In this document: positions 7,071-15,127 of the stretch, one piece after another
Position numbering within the stretch: the stretch's first letter is position 1
Layout: every line of letters starts with the position of its first letter
Source of the DNA: BOG-933 sp037147415
GTDB lineage: Bacteria; Pseudomonadota; Alphaproteobacteria; Azospirillales; Azospirillaceae
Assembly: GCA_037147415.1 (NCBI GenBank)
Contig: JBAWVF010000003.1
Location: 1 to 64,000, forward strand
Direction of reading: 5' to 3'
DNA: 64,000 nt
Notes under the pieces: model-generated
What the model was told of the DNA's origin: nothing
Database searches by the model: none
Seen by the model: the letters and a program-made list of their open reading frames with translations, nothing else
Program-made: the position numbers and the translations under genes

Positions 7071-9020
7071 CTACAGCGACAGAAAGTAGCGGAGTTGATA
7101 GGTGCCGAACCGCGCCAGCAAGCCGACTCGGCGGATCGCGAAGGGGGAGCCGCCCCCGGCCATCGCGCCATACTTGGTGGTGAGGAACGAGCGATAGCCA
7201 AGCGCGCGGGCAAGGGCCGGGTCGCGGTCTTCTTTGAAATCGCGGCCGGGTTTGCCCCACGGGCAGGCGAAATGGTCGCAGGGACGTCCGGTCACCGCTT
7301 CGATTGCGGCCTTGGAGCGTTGCAACTGGTCGCGCGCCTCGTCGTCGTCAAGGGTGATGAATTTGCGGTGGCCGGCGCTGTGAGACCCTATGGTCATGCC
7401 GGCTTCCTGCAAGCTCAGGCACTCTTTGCGAGTGACGAAGCGGACCGGCCGGCGGTCGGGAGCGAAAAAGGCGCGTTGTGCCGGAGTCTCGGCGTTCGGG
7501 TCATCGCCGAGAAAATCCGATATGATGAAATACGCGGCCGGAATCGAGCGCTCGGCTAGAATCGGCAGGCCATTCGTGAACGTATTGCGAAAGCCGTCGT
7601 CGAATGACAAGCAGAGATAGCGGCCGTCGAGCGGCGTCCCCGTCTCCAATAGCCGCACCGCATCGTCGAGGCCGATGAACTCTCCGTAATTCCGCATTTC
7701 ATCAAGGTGTCGGGCAAAGCCGGACCGTTCATCGTCAAAGACATGATGATAAAATGGAAATCTCAGCCAAGTGCCCGCGGTATCGACGTGCCGCCGCTGC
7801 GATTTGGCATAAAGCTTGGCTTGTTCGACCAGCAACCGGACCTTCGAGCCGAGCGGCTTGGGCGCAATATACTCGGGATAACGGCGTGGTTCCGGCTCGG
7901 GAACTTCCGGCCCGTAGAGCGCGGCCACCCCCTTGGCATAGGCTTCCCAGCTATAGGTACGGGCGGCGTCCGCCGCGCTCAATCCGAGTCGCTCACGCAA
8001 AGCCCGATCGGCGATCAAGCGGCCGAGCGCCGCTGCCAGTGACTCGGGATCGGCCGCTTCGACCACGGAACCGTCGACACCGTCGCGGATGATCGAGCCG
8101 GTATGCGGCGTGACCACGGCCGGCAAACCATACGCCATCGCCTCGTAGACCGCCTTGGCCGAGCCTTCCATCAGGCTGGGCAGCACGAAAATATCGGCGT
8201 CGGCAAAGTATGGCGCCATGTCGGCCTGAAAGCCGGCGAAGCGGACGCCGGGCGGGGCGGTCCGCACCCACTCGGCGGCTTCGGCAAAGACCCGGCCGCA
8301 CATGATCAGTTCCGCCTCGGCCGGCGGCAGGGCCAGCGTGCGCCATGCCTCCAACAGAAACGGGACGCCCTTGCGCTGGTTGACATTGCCGGCGAACAGC
8401 ACCCGGACCGGGCCGCTGCGCCCGGCCCGGCGCGGCGGAGCGGCCACCGGATCGGCTCCGAACGGAATGACCACGGCGCGGGCGCGGGCCGCTTCGGGCA
8501 ACGAGTCGCGGACGAAGGTTGACGGGCAAACCAGGACATCGGCGATGTCGATACAGGCATCGGCTGCCGGATCTTCGAGCGAACCCACCGACTCGGGGTC
8601 GATCCGCCCCGAGTCGACCAACGGCTGATAGCAGCGCGGGTGGGCCATGTGCAAATCGATCAGCACCCGAACTCCGCGCGCTTTCCAATAGGCGGCGGTT
8701 CGCGGCAAATGGTCCCAGAGATGGACGACCGACGGGGTTTCCTTCAGCCGGCGGCTTTGCCATTCGCAGAGTCGATCAAACAACGCCTGTTCGATCTCGC
8801 GGGCGGGCAGGCGCGGAAAGAACTTGATGCGCAGGAAGTTCAGTCCGCGCGGCACCAGCGAGCGCCCGGGCAACGGAAAATGAATCGGCGCATGATCGAC
8901 CGCCGAGCCCCGGGCGATGACGCGCGGCCGGCAGGTCTCGAAGCGCACGAGTTGCCACGGCCGGAAGCCGGGAGCTTTACGAGCGCCGAACACGGAGTTG
9001 ACGATAAACAGGATGGACAT
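7071..9020 (-). CDS. Glycosyltransferase family 4 - polysaccharide deacetylase fusion, 649 aa
   Basis: Residues about 1-370 form a GT-B, group 1 glycosyltransferase: VLFAGNVNQRKGVPFLLEAW at about residue 200 begins the donor-binding domain, and FVLPSLMEGSAKAVYEAMAY at about residue 270 is the E-x7-E motif. Residues about 430-649 form a NodB-type carbohydrate esterase 4 domain with YLCLSFDDGFRNTF (about residue 460) and the metal-binding histidines in SHSAGHRKF (about residue 540). No signal peptide is present, so the product is probably cytosolic. It is transcribed away from the other glycan genes at 9163-11952, with which it probably shares a role in surface glycan assembly. Confidence 0.85.
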   Translation of the reverse strand: MSILFIVNSVFGARKAPGFRPWQLVRFETCRPRVIARGSAVDHAPIHFPLPGRSLVPRGLNFLRIKFFPRLPAREIEQALFDRLCEWQSRRLKETPSVVHLWDHLPRTAAYWKARGVRVLIDLHMAHPRCYQPLVDSGRIDPESVGSLEDPAADACIDIADVLVCPSTFVRDSLPEAARARAVVIPFGADPVAAPPRRAGRSGPVRVLFAGNVNQRKGVPFLLEAWRTLALPPAEAELIMCGRVFAEAAEWVRTAPPGVRFAGFQADMAPYFADADIFVLPSLMEGSAKAVYEAMAYGLPAVVTPHTGSIIRDGVDGSVVEAADPESLAAALGRLIADRALRERLGLSAADAARTYSWEAYAKGVAALYGPEVPEPEPRRYPEYIAPKPLGSKVRLLVEQAKLYAKSQRRHVDTAGTWLRFPFYHHVFDDERSGFARHLDEMRNYGEFIGLDDAVRLLETGTPLDGRYLCLSFDDGFRNTFTNGLPILAERSIPAAYFIISDFLGDDPNAETPAQRAFFAPDRRPVRFVTRKECLSLQEAGMTIGSHSAGHRKFITLDDDEARDQLQRSKAAIEAVTGRPCDHFACPWGKPGRDFKEDRDPALARALGYRSFLTTKYGAMAGGGSPFAIRRVGLLARFGTYQLRYFLSL

Positions 9021-9086
9021 GGGGGAACCGACGATTACGGCATGGCGCGAAGAACGAGCCTATCGTATGGTTCTATTCTGAACAGC

Positions 9087-9146
9087 ACAAGTTTAACCGA
9101 TTGTAAGCCTGACCGATGGCACGTCTGTGCGATAACAAGTTTAACC
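9087..9146. repeat. 12-bp direct repeat in the divergent glycosyltransferase promoter region
   Basis: ACAAGTTTAACC occurs at 9087-9098 and again at 9135-9146, in the gap between the divergent genes starting at 9020 and 9163. Two direct copies could be binding sites for one regulator controlling both directions; this is inference. Confidence 0.6.
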
Positions 9147-9162
9147 TGAACAAGACGAACCG

Positions 9163-10272
9163 ATGAGCGCTGCCGACATCCTGCTGGTGACCCGTCAGTT
9201 CGCGCTGCGCTGGGGCGGCGCCGAGCACTCGATTGCCGAGGTGATCGAGGAGCTGACGGCTGCCCATCCCGGCACGCGCTGGGACGTGACCGATGGCGGT
9301 TTTGATCCGCCGAAAGGGCTGCGCCCCTTACCGCTGGTCAATCTGGTGCGTGACCGGCAAAAGCTGCGGGCCGCGGCGGCGAGCGCGCAGGGGCATCGTC
9401 TGGTGCTGGCGCAGTCGCTGGTCGCTCCGCCCGTGATCAATGCGCTGCCCGAGCGTCTGCCGGTCGCCTATTTCCTGCGCGATGTCGCTTATTGGGACCA
9501 ATGGCCCAACAATGAACGGGGGGCGCGGCGTTTGGCCAAGTCGGTGTATCGGCTGGCGATGGTGCCGTTTCTGCGCTGGTTCCGGCGGGAGAATACCAGG
9601 GCGCTGCATCGCGCCGATCTGCTGGTGGCCAACTCGGCCTTCATGGCTGAACGGATTCACGCGGTTTGTCAGCGCGACGCACTGGTGGTGTTTCCGCGCA
9701 CGCCCGTTGCGCCGCAACCGCTGGCGCCCGGTGACGTGGTCGGCATGGCCGGCGACGGTGCCGACAAGGGCGGCGGCATTGTCCGGGCCTTGGCTCGAAA
9801 CTTTCCCGACGTCACGTTTCGCATTCATAGCCGTTCGATTCCGGCCGATACCCCGCCCAATGTCGTGGCGGCTCCCTGGGAGCGCGATCCCTGCGCGTTG
9901 TACCGCGGCTTGCGCTTGATGCTGGTGCCGTCTCAGGTTGCGGAAGCCTATGGCCGGGTTGCGCTGGAGGCGCAGGGCCATGGCGTGCCGGTGCTGGTCA
10001 GCGCGGTCGGCGGCCTGCCCGAGAATGTGCCGGGTTCGCAATGGCGGGTGCGGAATTATCGTTCACCCGACGCCTGGATCGATGCGTTCGAGCCGGCTTT
10101 CGCCGCGGCAGCGATGGCGCGGGGCACCGTCCACGCCTTTGCCGCTCATCGACGGTACGAGGCGGATCGCCAGCATCGCCAACTCATGCAGCATCTGGTC
10201 GGTTTGCTTAAGCATGGCCGGAGCAACCCGCCGGTCGCCGAGCCTATCGACGAGGCGTTCGAGGATGCGTGA
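9163..10272 (+). CDS. Glycosyltransferase family 4 protein, 369 aa
   Basis: A GT-B fold glycosyltransferase. The N-terminal segment ADILLVTRQFALRWGGAEHS matches the acceptor-domain glycine-rich beginning of this family. The C-terminal domain has LVPSQVAEAYGRVALEAQGH at about residue 253, the E-x7-E motif for nucleotide-sugar binding. No membrane segment is seen. Its last 8 bases overlap the next gene, and three genes run together (GT4, GT9, methyltransferase). Probably it acts in lipopolysaccharide or capsule assembly. The ribosome site is weak. Confidence 0.85.
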   Translation: MSAADILLVTRQFALRWGGAEHSIAEVIEELTAAHPGTRWDVTDGGFDPPKGLRPLPLVNLVRDRQKLRAAAASAQGHRLVLAQSLVAPPVINALPERLPVAYFLRDVAYWDQWPNNERGARRLAKSVYRLAMVPFLRWFRRENTRALHRADLLVANSAFMAERIHAVCQRDALVVFPRTPVAPQPLAPGDVVGMAGDGADKGGGIVRALARNFPDVTFRIHSRSIPADTPPNVVAAPWERDPCALYRGLRLMLVPSQVAEAYGRVALEAQGHGVPVLVSAVGGLPENVPGSQWRVRNYRSPDAWIDAFEPAFAAAAMARGTVHAFAAHRRYEADRQHRQLMQHLVGLLKHGRSNPPVAEPIDEAFEDA

Positions 10273-11374
10273 CTATTGCGGCTATCGCTGTCATCTGGCG
10301 TTTAAGCGGGCCGGGATTGCGGCCTTGCGGACCGCCGTGAGGATACGTCTCACCGCGCGCCCGGCCGCGCCGGTCAAGGTGCCGAGCGGGACCGTGGTGC
10401 TGCTCGATCGTTGTCTCGGCATCGGCGATGCGTTGATGATCTCCCCGGCTTTGCGCCTGTTGGAGCCGCTCGGTCCGGTGACGGTGGTTACCGCGCTGCC
10501 GCCGGTGCTGGACTGGACGGGCGAGTGGCGCCGCTGTGCCGATTGGGCCGGGATGGTTGCGGCGGTCAACGAGTTGGCCGCAGACGGGCGCTTGCTGTTG
10601 GTGCCCAAGCTCGGGGTGCGCGGTCTGATTACTTTGTTGCGCTGGCCGGGCGCGGTTCCCGCCGGTGTGGTGCGACTCGACGAGACGCGCTGGCTCGATG
10701 CGGCGGGCGGGCGGAGCGGGACGATTGCCGCCGGGCACTATACCGAAGGCGCGCTGGCCTGCGCCTGGGCCTTGTTGAACCGGTCCGGCGCCGAGACGCC
10801 GCCCCGCTTGCCTCCTTTAGTTGCCGCGCGTTTGCCGACTGAGTTGCCGGACGGGCCGCTGGTCGCATTGGCGCCCCGGGCTACCTCGCGCATTAGAATC
10901 TGGCCCTTGCCCTATTGGCGTGCGCTGGTGCTCCGGTTGGCCGAAGCGCGTCCCGAGCTTCGCTTCGTGCTGCTCGGCTCGGCCGAAGAGCGGGTATTCG
11001 GCGACGAAATCGGAACCGAGCCGCCGATTTACAATCTGATGGGCCGCTTGTCGCTGGCCGAAACCGCGGCCGTGATCGCGCGCTCGGCCGTGCTGGTCGC
11101 CTGCGACAACGGCTTGATGCATATCGGGCTCGGCACCGACACGCCACTGGTTGCAGTGTTCGGCAGCACGCCCCCGATGGCACGGTTATGCGGCTCGAAC
11201 TGGCGTTTGGCGTATGATCCGGCCTTGTGCCCGCGTGGATTGGCGCCCTGTTACCCCGATTTGCACCGTGATCCGTCCTGCCCGACCGAAATCGAGTGCT
11301 TGACCGGCCTGAGTCCCGAGCGGGTGGCCGGGTTGGCGCTCGAATTGCTTGATCAAGGAACTGCGCAGTCATGA
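10265..11374 (+). CDS. Glycosyltransferase family 9 (heptosyltransferase-like) protein, 369 aa
   Basis: I start at the ATG at 10265 (MRDYCGYR), overlapping the previous gene by 8 bases; the same frame is open further upstream but there it shadows the GT4 gene. The family features are LLDRCLGIGDALMISPALR near residue 46, the GT9-type phosphate/glycine loop, and DNGLMHIGLGTDTPLVAVFG at about residue 280, the conserved D/G-x-x-H-x-A-like donor site. GT9 enzymes usually transfer heptose or related sugars to lipopolysaccharide core. Its stop overlaps the methyltransferase start (ATGA). Confidence 0.85.
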   Translation: MRDYCGYRCHLAFKRAGIAALRTAVRIRLTARPAAPVKVPSGTVVLLDRCLGIGDALMISPALRLLEPLGPVTVVTALPPVLDWTGEWRRCADWAGMVAAVNELAADGRLLLVPKLGVRGLITLLRWPGAVPAGVVRLDETRWLDAAGGRSGTIAAGHYTEGALACAWALLNRSGAETPPRLPPLVAARLPTELPDGPLVALAPRATSRIRIWPLPYWRALVLRLAEARPELRFVLLGSAEERVFGDEIGTEPPIYNLMGRLSLAETAAVIARSAVLVACDNGLMHIGLGTDTPLVAVFGSTPPMARLCGSNWRLAYDPALCPRGLAPCYPDLHRDPSCPTEIECLTGLSPERVAGLALELLDQGTAQS

Positions 11375-11952
11375 GAAAGTTGAAAGCCCTGGCGGTGATC
11401 GCGGCGTCGCCGTTGCTGGACCTGATCGGACTGGTGCGCGCCCGGGTCGCCCGGCGAGCTTCGTTGCGCTATTACGCGGTCTCGGCCGAGTACCCCGGTT
11501 ATCTGCATCACGGCGAAGCGGCGGCTTTTTGTCGCTATCATGCCAAGCGCTATTGCCTCGGGGCCGGCATCGATGTCGGCGCCGGGCGCTGGCCCTTTCC
11601 CGGCGCGCACGCGGTCGAGGACGGCCCCGAAGAGAACGCCTATCGCCTGAAGGCTACGGATGCCAGCCAGGACTACGTGTTTTCCTCGCATTGCCTGGAA
11701 CATCTGGAGCGCTGGTCCGACGCGCTGCTTGAATGGCGCCGCGTGCTCAAGCCCGGCGGGATTTTGTATCTGTATCTGCCGCACCCGGCGTGCCGGATGT
11801 GGAACACCGAGATTCTGCACCACCATGTCTGGCAGCCCGAGCCCGACGCGCTGCCGGCGCACCTCGAATCGATCGGTTTCGAGATTCTCGAGTCGAGCCT
11901 GTTCCCCGACGCCTATCTGTCGTTCTTCGTGGTGGCGCGGCGAAGGGGCTGA
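11371..11952 (+). CDS. SAM-dependent methyltransferase (type 11-like), 193 aa
   Basis: The protein has a reduced class I methyltransferase core. GAGIDVGAGRWPFPG at about residue 65 is motif I, FSSHCLEHLERW at about residue 105 is the D/S-x-x-x-x-E/H-h motif IV common in Methyltransf_11 proteins, and RRVLKPGGILYLYLPHP follows near residue 123. A hydrophobic N-terminal segment (residues 6-22) may associate with the membrane. ATGA coupling to the GT9 gene suggests it modifies a surface glycan. It ends 5 bases before the convergent gatA end. Confidence 0.82.
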   Translation: MRKLKALAVIAASPLLDLIGLVRARVARRASLRYYAVSAEYPGYLHHGEAAAFCRYHAKRYCLGAGIDVGAGRWPFPGAHAVEDGPEENAYRLKATDASQDYVFSSHCLEHLERWSDALLEWRRVLKPGGILYLYLPHPACRMWNTEILHHHVWQPEPDALPAHLESIGFEILESSLFPDAYLSFFVVARRRG

Positions 11953-11957
11953 TTACC

Positions 11958-13397
11958 TCAACCCCGCTCGATCACTTCGCCCAGACAGAGCACGGTTTCC
12001 TCGTCGAACGGGCGACCGACCACTTGCAGGCCGAGCGGCAACCCCTCTTCAGATAAGCCGCCTGGGACCGAGAGCGCGGGCAGACCGGCCAGATTGACGG
12101 TCACCGTGAACACGTCGATCAGATACATCGCGACCGGATCATCGAGATTTTCGCCGAGCGCAAAGGCCGGCACCGGCGAGGTCGGGTACAGTAAAGCGTC
12201 AACCTTCTCGAACGCGGCGGCGAAGTCGTCGGCAATCCGGCGGCGGACCTGTTGCGCCTTTTTGTAATAGGCGTCGTAATAACCGGCCGAGAGCACGAAG
12301 GTGCCGAGCAGAATACGGCGCCGCACTTCGGGACCGAAGCCGGCCGAGCGCGTATTTTCATACATATCGATCAGGTTGGCGCCCTCGACCCGGCGGCCGA
12401 AGCGCACGCCGTCATAACGGGCCAGGTTCGACGACGCCTCGGCCATCGCGATGATGTAATAGCAGGGCAGGGCGTAGCGACTGAGCGGCAGTGAAACCTC
12501 GACAATCTCGGCCCCGGCCTCGCGCAGACGTTGCGCGCCGCCGTCCCACATCGTCCCGACATCGGCGCGCAGGCCGGGCAGGCGGTATTCCTTGGGAATG
12601 CCGATGCGCAGACCCTTGACGCTTTTGCCGAGCGCCGCCTCATAGTCGGGCACCGGCCGGTTGACGCTGGTCGAATCACCGGGATCGAACCCGGCCATCT
12701 CGCGCAGCATGATCGCGGAGTCGCGCACGGTGCGCGTGATCGGTCCGGCCTGATCAAGCGACGAGGCATAAGCGACGATGCCCAGGCGTGAACACCGACC
12801 ATAGGTCGGCTTGATCCCGGCAATGCCGCAGAACGAGGCGGGCTGGCGAATCGAGCCGCCGGTATCGGTGCCGAGCGAGGCCGCGGCCGAGTGCGCCGCC
12901 ACGCATGCCGCCGAGCCGCCGGACGAGCCGCCGGGCACCAGATCGCGCGAATCACCCGGTCGCTTCAGCGGATTGATGGTCGGGCCATAGGCGCTGTTCA
13001 TGGTCGAGGAGCCCATGCCGAACTCGTCGAGATTGGTCTTGCCCAGCATGACCGCGCCGGCGTTCCAGACCTTGGCCGACACCGTCGACTCGTAGGGCGG
13101 CACGAAGCCCTCAAGAATACGGCTGGATGCGGTAGTTTGAATCCCCTTGGTGCAATACAGGTCTTTGACCGCGATCGGCAGCCCTTCAAGCGGGCGGGCG
13201 GTGCCGGCCTGAAGCCGTGCATCGCTGGCGGCGGCATCGGCCAGCGCACGTTCCGGCGTCTCGGTCACATAGGCATTGAGCGCGCGCGTCGCTTCCATGG
13301 CCTTCAGATAGGCCCCGGTCAGCTCTTGCGCCGAGAAGCTGCGCTCGCGCAAACCATTGCGGGCTTCGGCCAGGGAAAGCTTGGTCAGTTCGGTCAT
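11958..13397 (-). CDS. gatA: Glutamyl-tRNA(Gln)/aspartyl-tRNA(Asn) amidotransferase subunit A
   Basis: GatA is the glutaminase/amidase subunit of GatCAB, which converts mischarged Glu-tRNA(Gln) or Asp-tRNA(Asn). The 479-residue protein has the amidase Ser-cisSer-Lys triad context: Lys in IAVKDLYCTKG (about residue 78), the glycine/serine stretch PGGSSGGSAACVAA (about residue 150) and TDTGGSIRQPASFCG (about residue 174) with the nucleophilic serine. gatB and gatC are not adjacent: gatC, often just upstream, is absent, and the upstream neighbour is the phasin gene. Confidence 0.97.
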   Translation of the reverse strand: MTELTKLSLAEARNGLRERSFSAQELTGAYLKAMEATRALNAYVTETPERALADAAASDARLQAGTARPLEGLPIAVKDLYCTKGIQTTASSRILEGFVPPYESTVSAKVWNAGAVMLGKTNLDEFGMGSSTMNSAYGPTINPLKRPGDSRDLVPGGSSGGSAACVAAHSAAASLGTDTGGSIRQPASFCGIAGIKPTYGRCSRLGIVAYASSLDQAGPITRTVRDSAIMLREMAGFDPGDSTSVNRPVPDYEAALGKSVKGLRIGIPKEYRLPGLRADVGTMWDGGAQRLREAGAEIVEVSLPLSRYALPCYYIIAMAEASSNLARYDGVRFGRRVEGANLIDMYENTRSAGFGPEVRRRILLGTFVLSAGYYDAYYKKAQQVRRRIADDFAAAFEKVDALLYPTSPVPAFALGENLDDPVAMYLIDVFTVTVNLAGLPALSVPGGLSEEGLPLGLQVVGRPFDEETVLCLGEVIERG

Positions 13398-13464
13398 GGC
13401 GGGCGGGACTCCGGCGGGGGAACAAGCTCGGCTCTGTCTTAGGGGGAGTTGCCCCCTTTCCGCA

Positions 13465-13507
13465 ATAAAAATGGCCGCCCGGCCTCTTGACGAGACCGGA
13501 GCGGCCC
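13465..13507 (-). terminator. Rho-independent terminator after the phasin gene
   Basis: On the minus strand GGCCGCTCCGG and CCGGGCGGCC form a GC-rich stem around a short loop, followed by ATTTTTAT. It lies between the phasin stop and the gatA start, so it should end the phasin transcript. Confidence 0.75.
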
Positions 13508-13551
13508 TGACGACAATGGGTGATTACTCTTGAGCGACGCGGTAATTCAGA

Positions 13552-14028
13552 TCAGGCGGTCAGCGGCTTGCCGAACCGGTCGACCACTTCGGTCACCCGT
13601 TCGTTGAGCGGAGCCAGCGCCTCACGCGCTGTAGTGGAAACCAGGGCCGACATGCGCTCGGCTTCGCCAACCAGCGCGGTCACGCTTTCCTTGGCGAAAG
13701 ATTGCTGGATTTCAGCGGCCTCGACCACGGTGCCGGCGGTGGCAAGCTTCTTCAGCGCCGCCAAGGAAGCCTCGGAATTCTTTTGCGAAAAATTCACCAC
13801 CGCTTGACTGGCTTCTTCAAGACCGCGCGCAACGATTCGAGTGCTCTCAACCAAAGCGGCAAGATTTTTTTCGTTAAGCGCCTTAACTTCTTCGAAATTG
13901 GCTTTGGCGGTGTTCCCGGCCTTTTCCGCTTGCGCCCGGCTGGCCTTAACCAGTTCTTCAAGCGCCTGCTGGCTGCGGCTAACGACCTCTTCGACGATCT
14001 TGGTGGTGGCGGCGATCTGTTCGTTCAT
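13552..14028 (-). CDS. Phasin family protein (polyhydroxyalkanoate granule-associated)
   Basis: Phasins coat polyhydroxyalkanoate storage granules. The 158-residue protein starts at 14028 (MNEQIAATTKIVEE) with AGGAG 7 bases upstream; the open frame extends further but only across the promoter. It is almost entirely amphipathic helix with few aromatics, and the Phasin_2-like pattern of alanine, glutamate and lysine (AQAEKAGNTAKANFEEVKAL) is clear. No polyhydroxyalkanoate synthase is in the window. A strong promoter with flanking TGC/GCA palindromes lies upstream. Confidence 0.85.
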   Translation of the reverse strand: MNEQIAATTKIVEEVVSRSQQALEELVKASRAQAEKAGNTAKANFEEVKALNEKNLAALVESTRIVARGLEEASQAVVNFSQKNSEASLAALKKLATAGTVVEAAEIQQSFAKESVTALVGEAERMSALVSTTAREALAPLNERVTEVVDRFGKPLTA

Positions 14029-14065
14029 GGTCGATCTCCTGTGGTCCGATGGGCTGACGATGTTT

Positions 14066-14082
14066 TTGCTGCGGTGCAACAT
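14066..14082. promoter_or_regulatory. TGC-N-GCA type element at the phasin transcription start
   Basis: The sequence TTGCTGCGGTGCAACAT contains TTGC and GCAA in inverted orientation. It lies immediately downstream of the predicted -10 at 14090-14095. It resembles the TGC/GCA-rich sites bound by the granule-associated repressor PhaR in other alphaproteobacteria; that identification is inference. Confidence 0.4.
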
Positions 14083-14089
14083 AAGCCCC

Positions 14090-14117
14090 AATATAGGCAT
14101 TCTTAACGGACCGTCAA
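14090..14117 (-). promoter_or_regulatory. Sigma-70-type promoter of the phasin gene
   Basis: On the minus strand TTGACG (14112-14117) and TATATT (14090-14095) are separated by 16 bases. This is a good housekeeping promoter about 55 bases ahead of the phasin start codon. Confidence 0.65.
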
Positions 14118-14123
14118 TGATTT

Positions 14124-14142
14124 TTTTGTGCAGTGCACAAAA
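14124..14142. promoter_or_regulatory. 19-bp perfect palindrome upstream of the phasin -35
   Basis: TTTTGTGCA-G-TGCACAAAA is a perfect palindrome with 9-base arms, next to the phasin promoter -35 element. It is likely an operator, with PhaR-type regulation the first guess. Confidence 0.55.
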
Positions 14143-14347
14143 CTTTTTACGGGTAATATTCCCTGTGGGATGTTGTTTTTCGGTTTCGGCGCTGCGTCTC
14201 GGATCCGGCTCCGCCATCACGGCCGGTTCAGTTATTATGGAATATCGACGCCATGCTTGCACCGAACGATGCCGGGCGGCAAAGTGCGCCTGGGATTAAC
14301 GCAGGCCGGAATAATGCGGGCCGGGATAATACAGGAAAGCGCCGGGC
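14143..14347. other. Rest of the divergent phasin/Anbu intergenic region
   Basis: The gene-free stretch between the phasin and Anbu genes is 319 bases in all (14029-14347). Its phasin-proximal half holds the promoter and palindromes listed separately. In this remaining part I see no gene and only the repeated GGCCGGGATAAT-like sequence just before the Anbu gene. Confidence 0.4.
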
Positions 14348-15127
14348 ATGACCTATTGCTTGGGAATTAAAATCAAGGACGGGCTGATCGCACTGGCTGA
14401 CGGCCGGATCACCAGCGGGACACAATTATCCGCTGCCCAAAAATTGATCATGATGGAGAGCCTCGGCTCTAAATTCTTCATCATGACCTCGGGCCTGCGC
14501 AGTGTTCGTGATAAAACGTTGGCTTATCTGCGGCGGTCGTTGGTGCACGAGCATGTCGATGGCTTTCCGACCATGCTCGATGCCGTCACCAGCTTTGCCA
14601 AATGTCTGCGCCAGGTCGCCAAAGAGGACCGCGAGGCGCTGGAGGGATCGAAGCTGTCGTTCAACCTGCACGCCATCATCGGCGGTCAGCTATCGGCCGA
14701 TTCCGAGCCCTCGATGTACCTGATCTATCCCGAAGGCAATTGGATCGAAGTGGACGAGCGCACGCCATATCTGACCATCGGCGCCACCGGCTATGGCAAG
14801 CCGATTCTCGACCGGGCCTTGCGCTATACCACGCCGATGCAGGCCGCTTTGAAAATCGCCTATCTGTCGTTCGATTCCACGCGGTTCAGCTCGTCCGACG
14901 TCGGCTATCCGTTCGACTTGACCACCTATAGCCCGCCCGAGCGGAAATGGCGGCTGACCAGCTTCGATTATGATGATCTGGTCGAGCAGCGGGTCTGGTG
15001 GAACCGGAATATTACCGAACTGCTTCAGGGTTTGCCTGATTCGCCGTGGGTTTCGCGTTTGATGCCGCCGGCCCTGTCGCAGAGCGAGGCGCCGGTCGTG
15101 TTAGTAAAACCCGAACCCGATCGCTGA
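14348..15127 (+). CDS. Anbu-type bacterial proteasome homologue (NTN hydrolase), 259 aa
   Basis: The N-terminus MTYCLGIKIKDGLIALADGR matches Anbu (bacterial proteasome-related protease), where removal of Met exposes Thr2 as the nucleophile. Thr2 is present here, and the ADGRITSG segment corresponds to the conserved S/A-D-S/G-R that follows. The GATGYGKPILDRAL segment near residue 155 also fits the family. Anbu genes usually sit beside transglutaminase-like, alpha-E and ATP-grasp genes. None of these is here, so this copy is isolated. Its 3' end overlaps the convergent gene by 116 bases. The substrate is unknown. Confidence 0.8.
   Translation: MTYCLGIKIKDGLIALADGRITSGTQLSAAQKLIMMESLGSKFFIMTSGLRSVRDKTLAYLRRSLVHEHVDGFPTMLDAVTSFAKCLRQVAKEDREALEGSKLSFNLHAIIGGQLSADSEPSMYLIYPEGNWIEVDERTPYLTIGATGYGKPILDRALRYTTPMQAALKIAYLSFDSTRFSSSDVGYPFDLTTYSPPERKWRLTSFDYDDLVEQRVWWNRNITELLQGLPDSPWVSRLMPPALSQSEAPVVLVKPEPDR

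Noticed and set aside
9117..9132. Sigma-54-like sequence TGGCACG-TCTG-TGCGA before the glycosyltransferase at 9163
   Set aside because: The distance between GG and GC is one base short of the strict requirement, so it should not be functional.
9938..10264. Upstream extension of the GT9 frame
   Set aside because: This part lies out of frame inside the GT4 gene and is arginine/serine-rich; the ATG at 10265 gives the normal family start.
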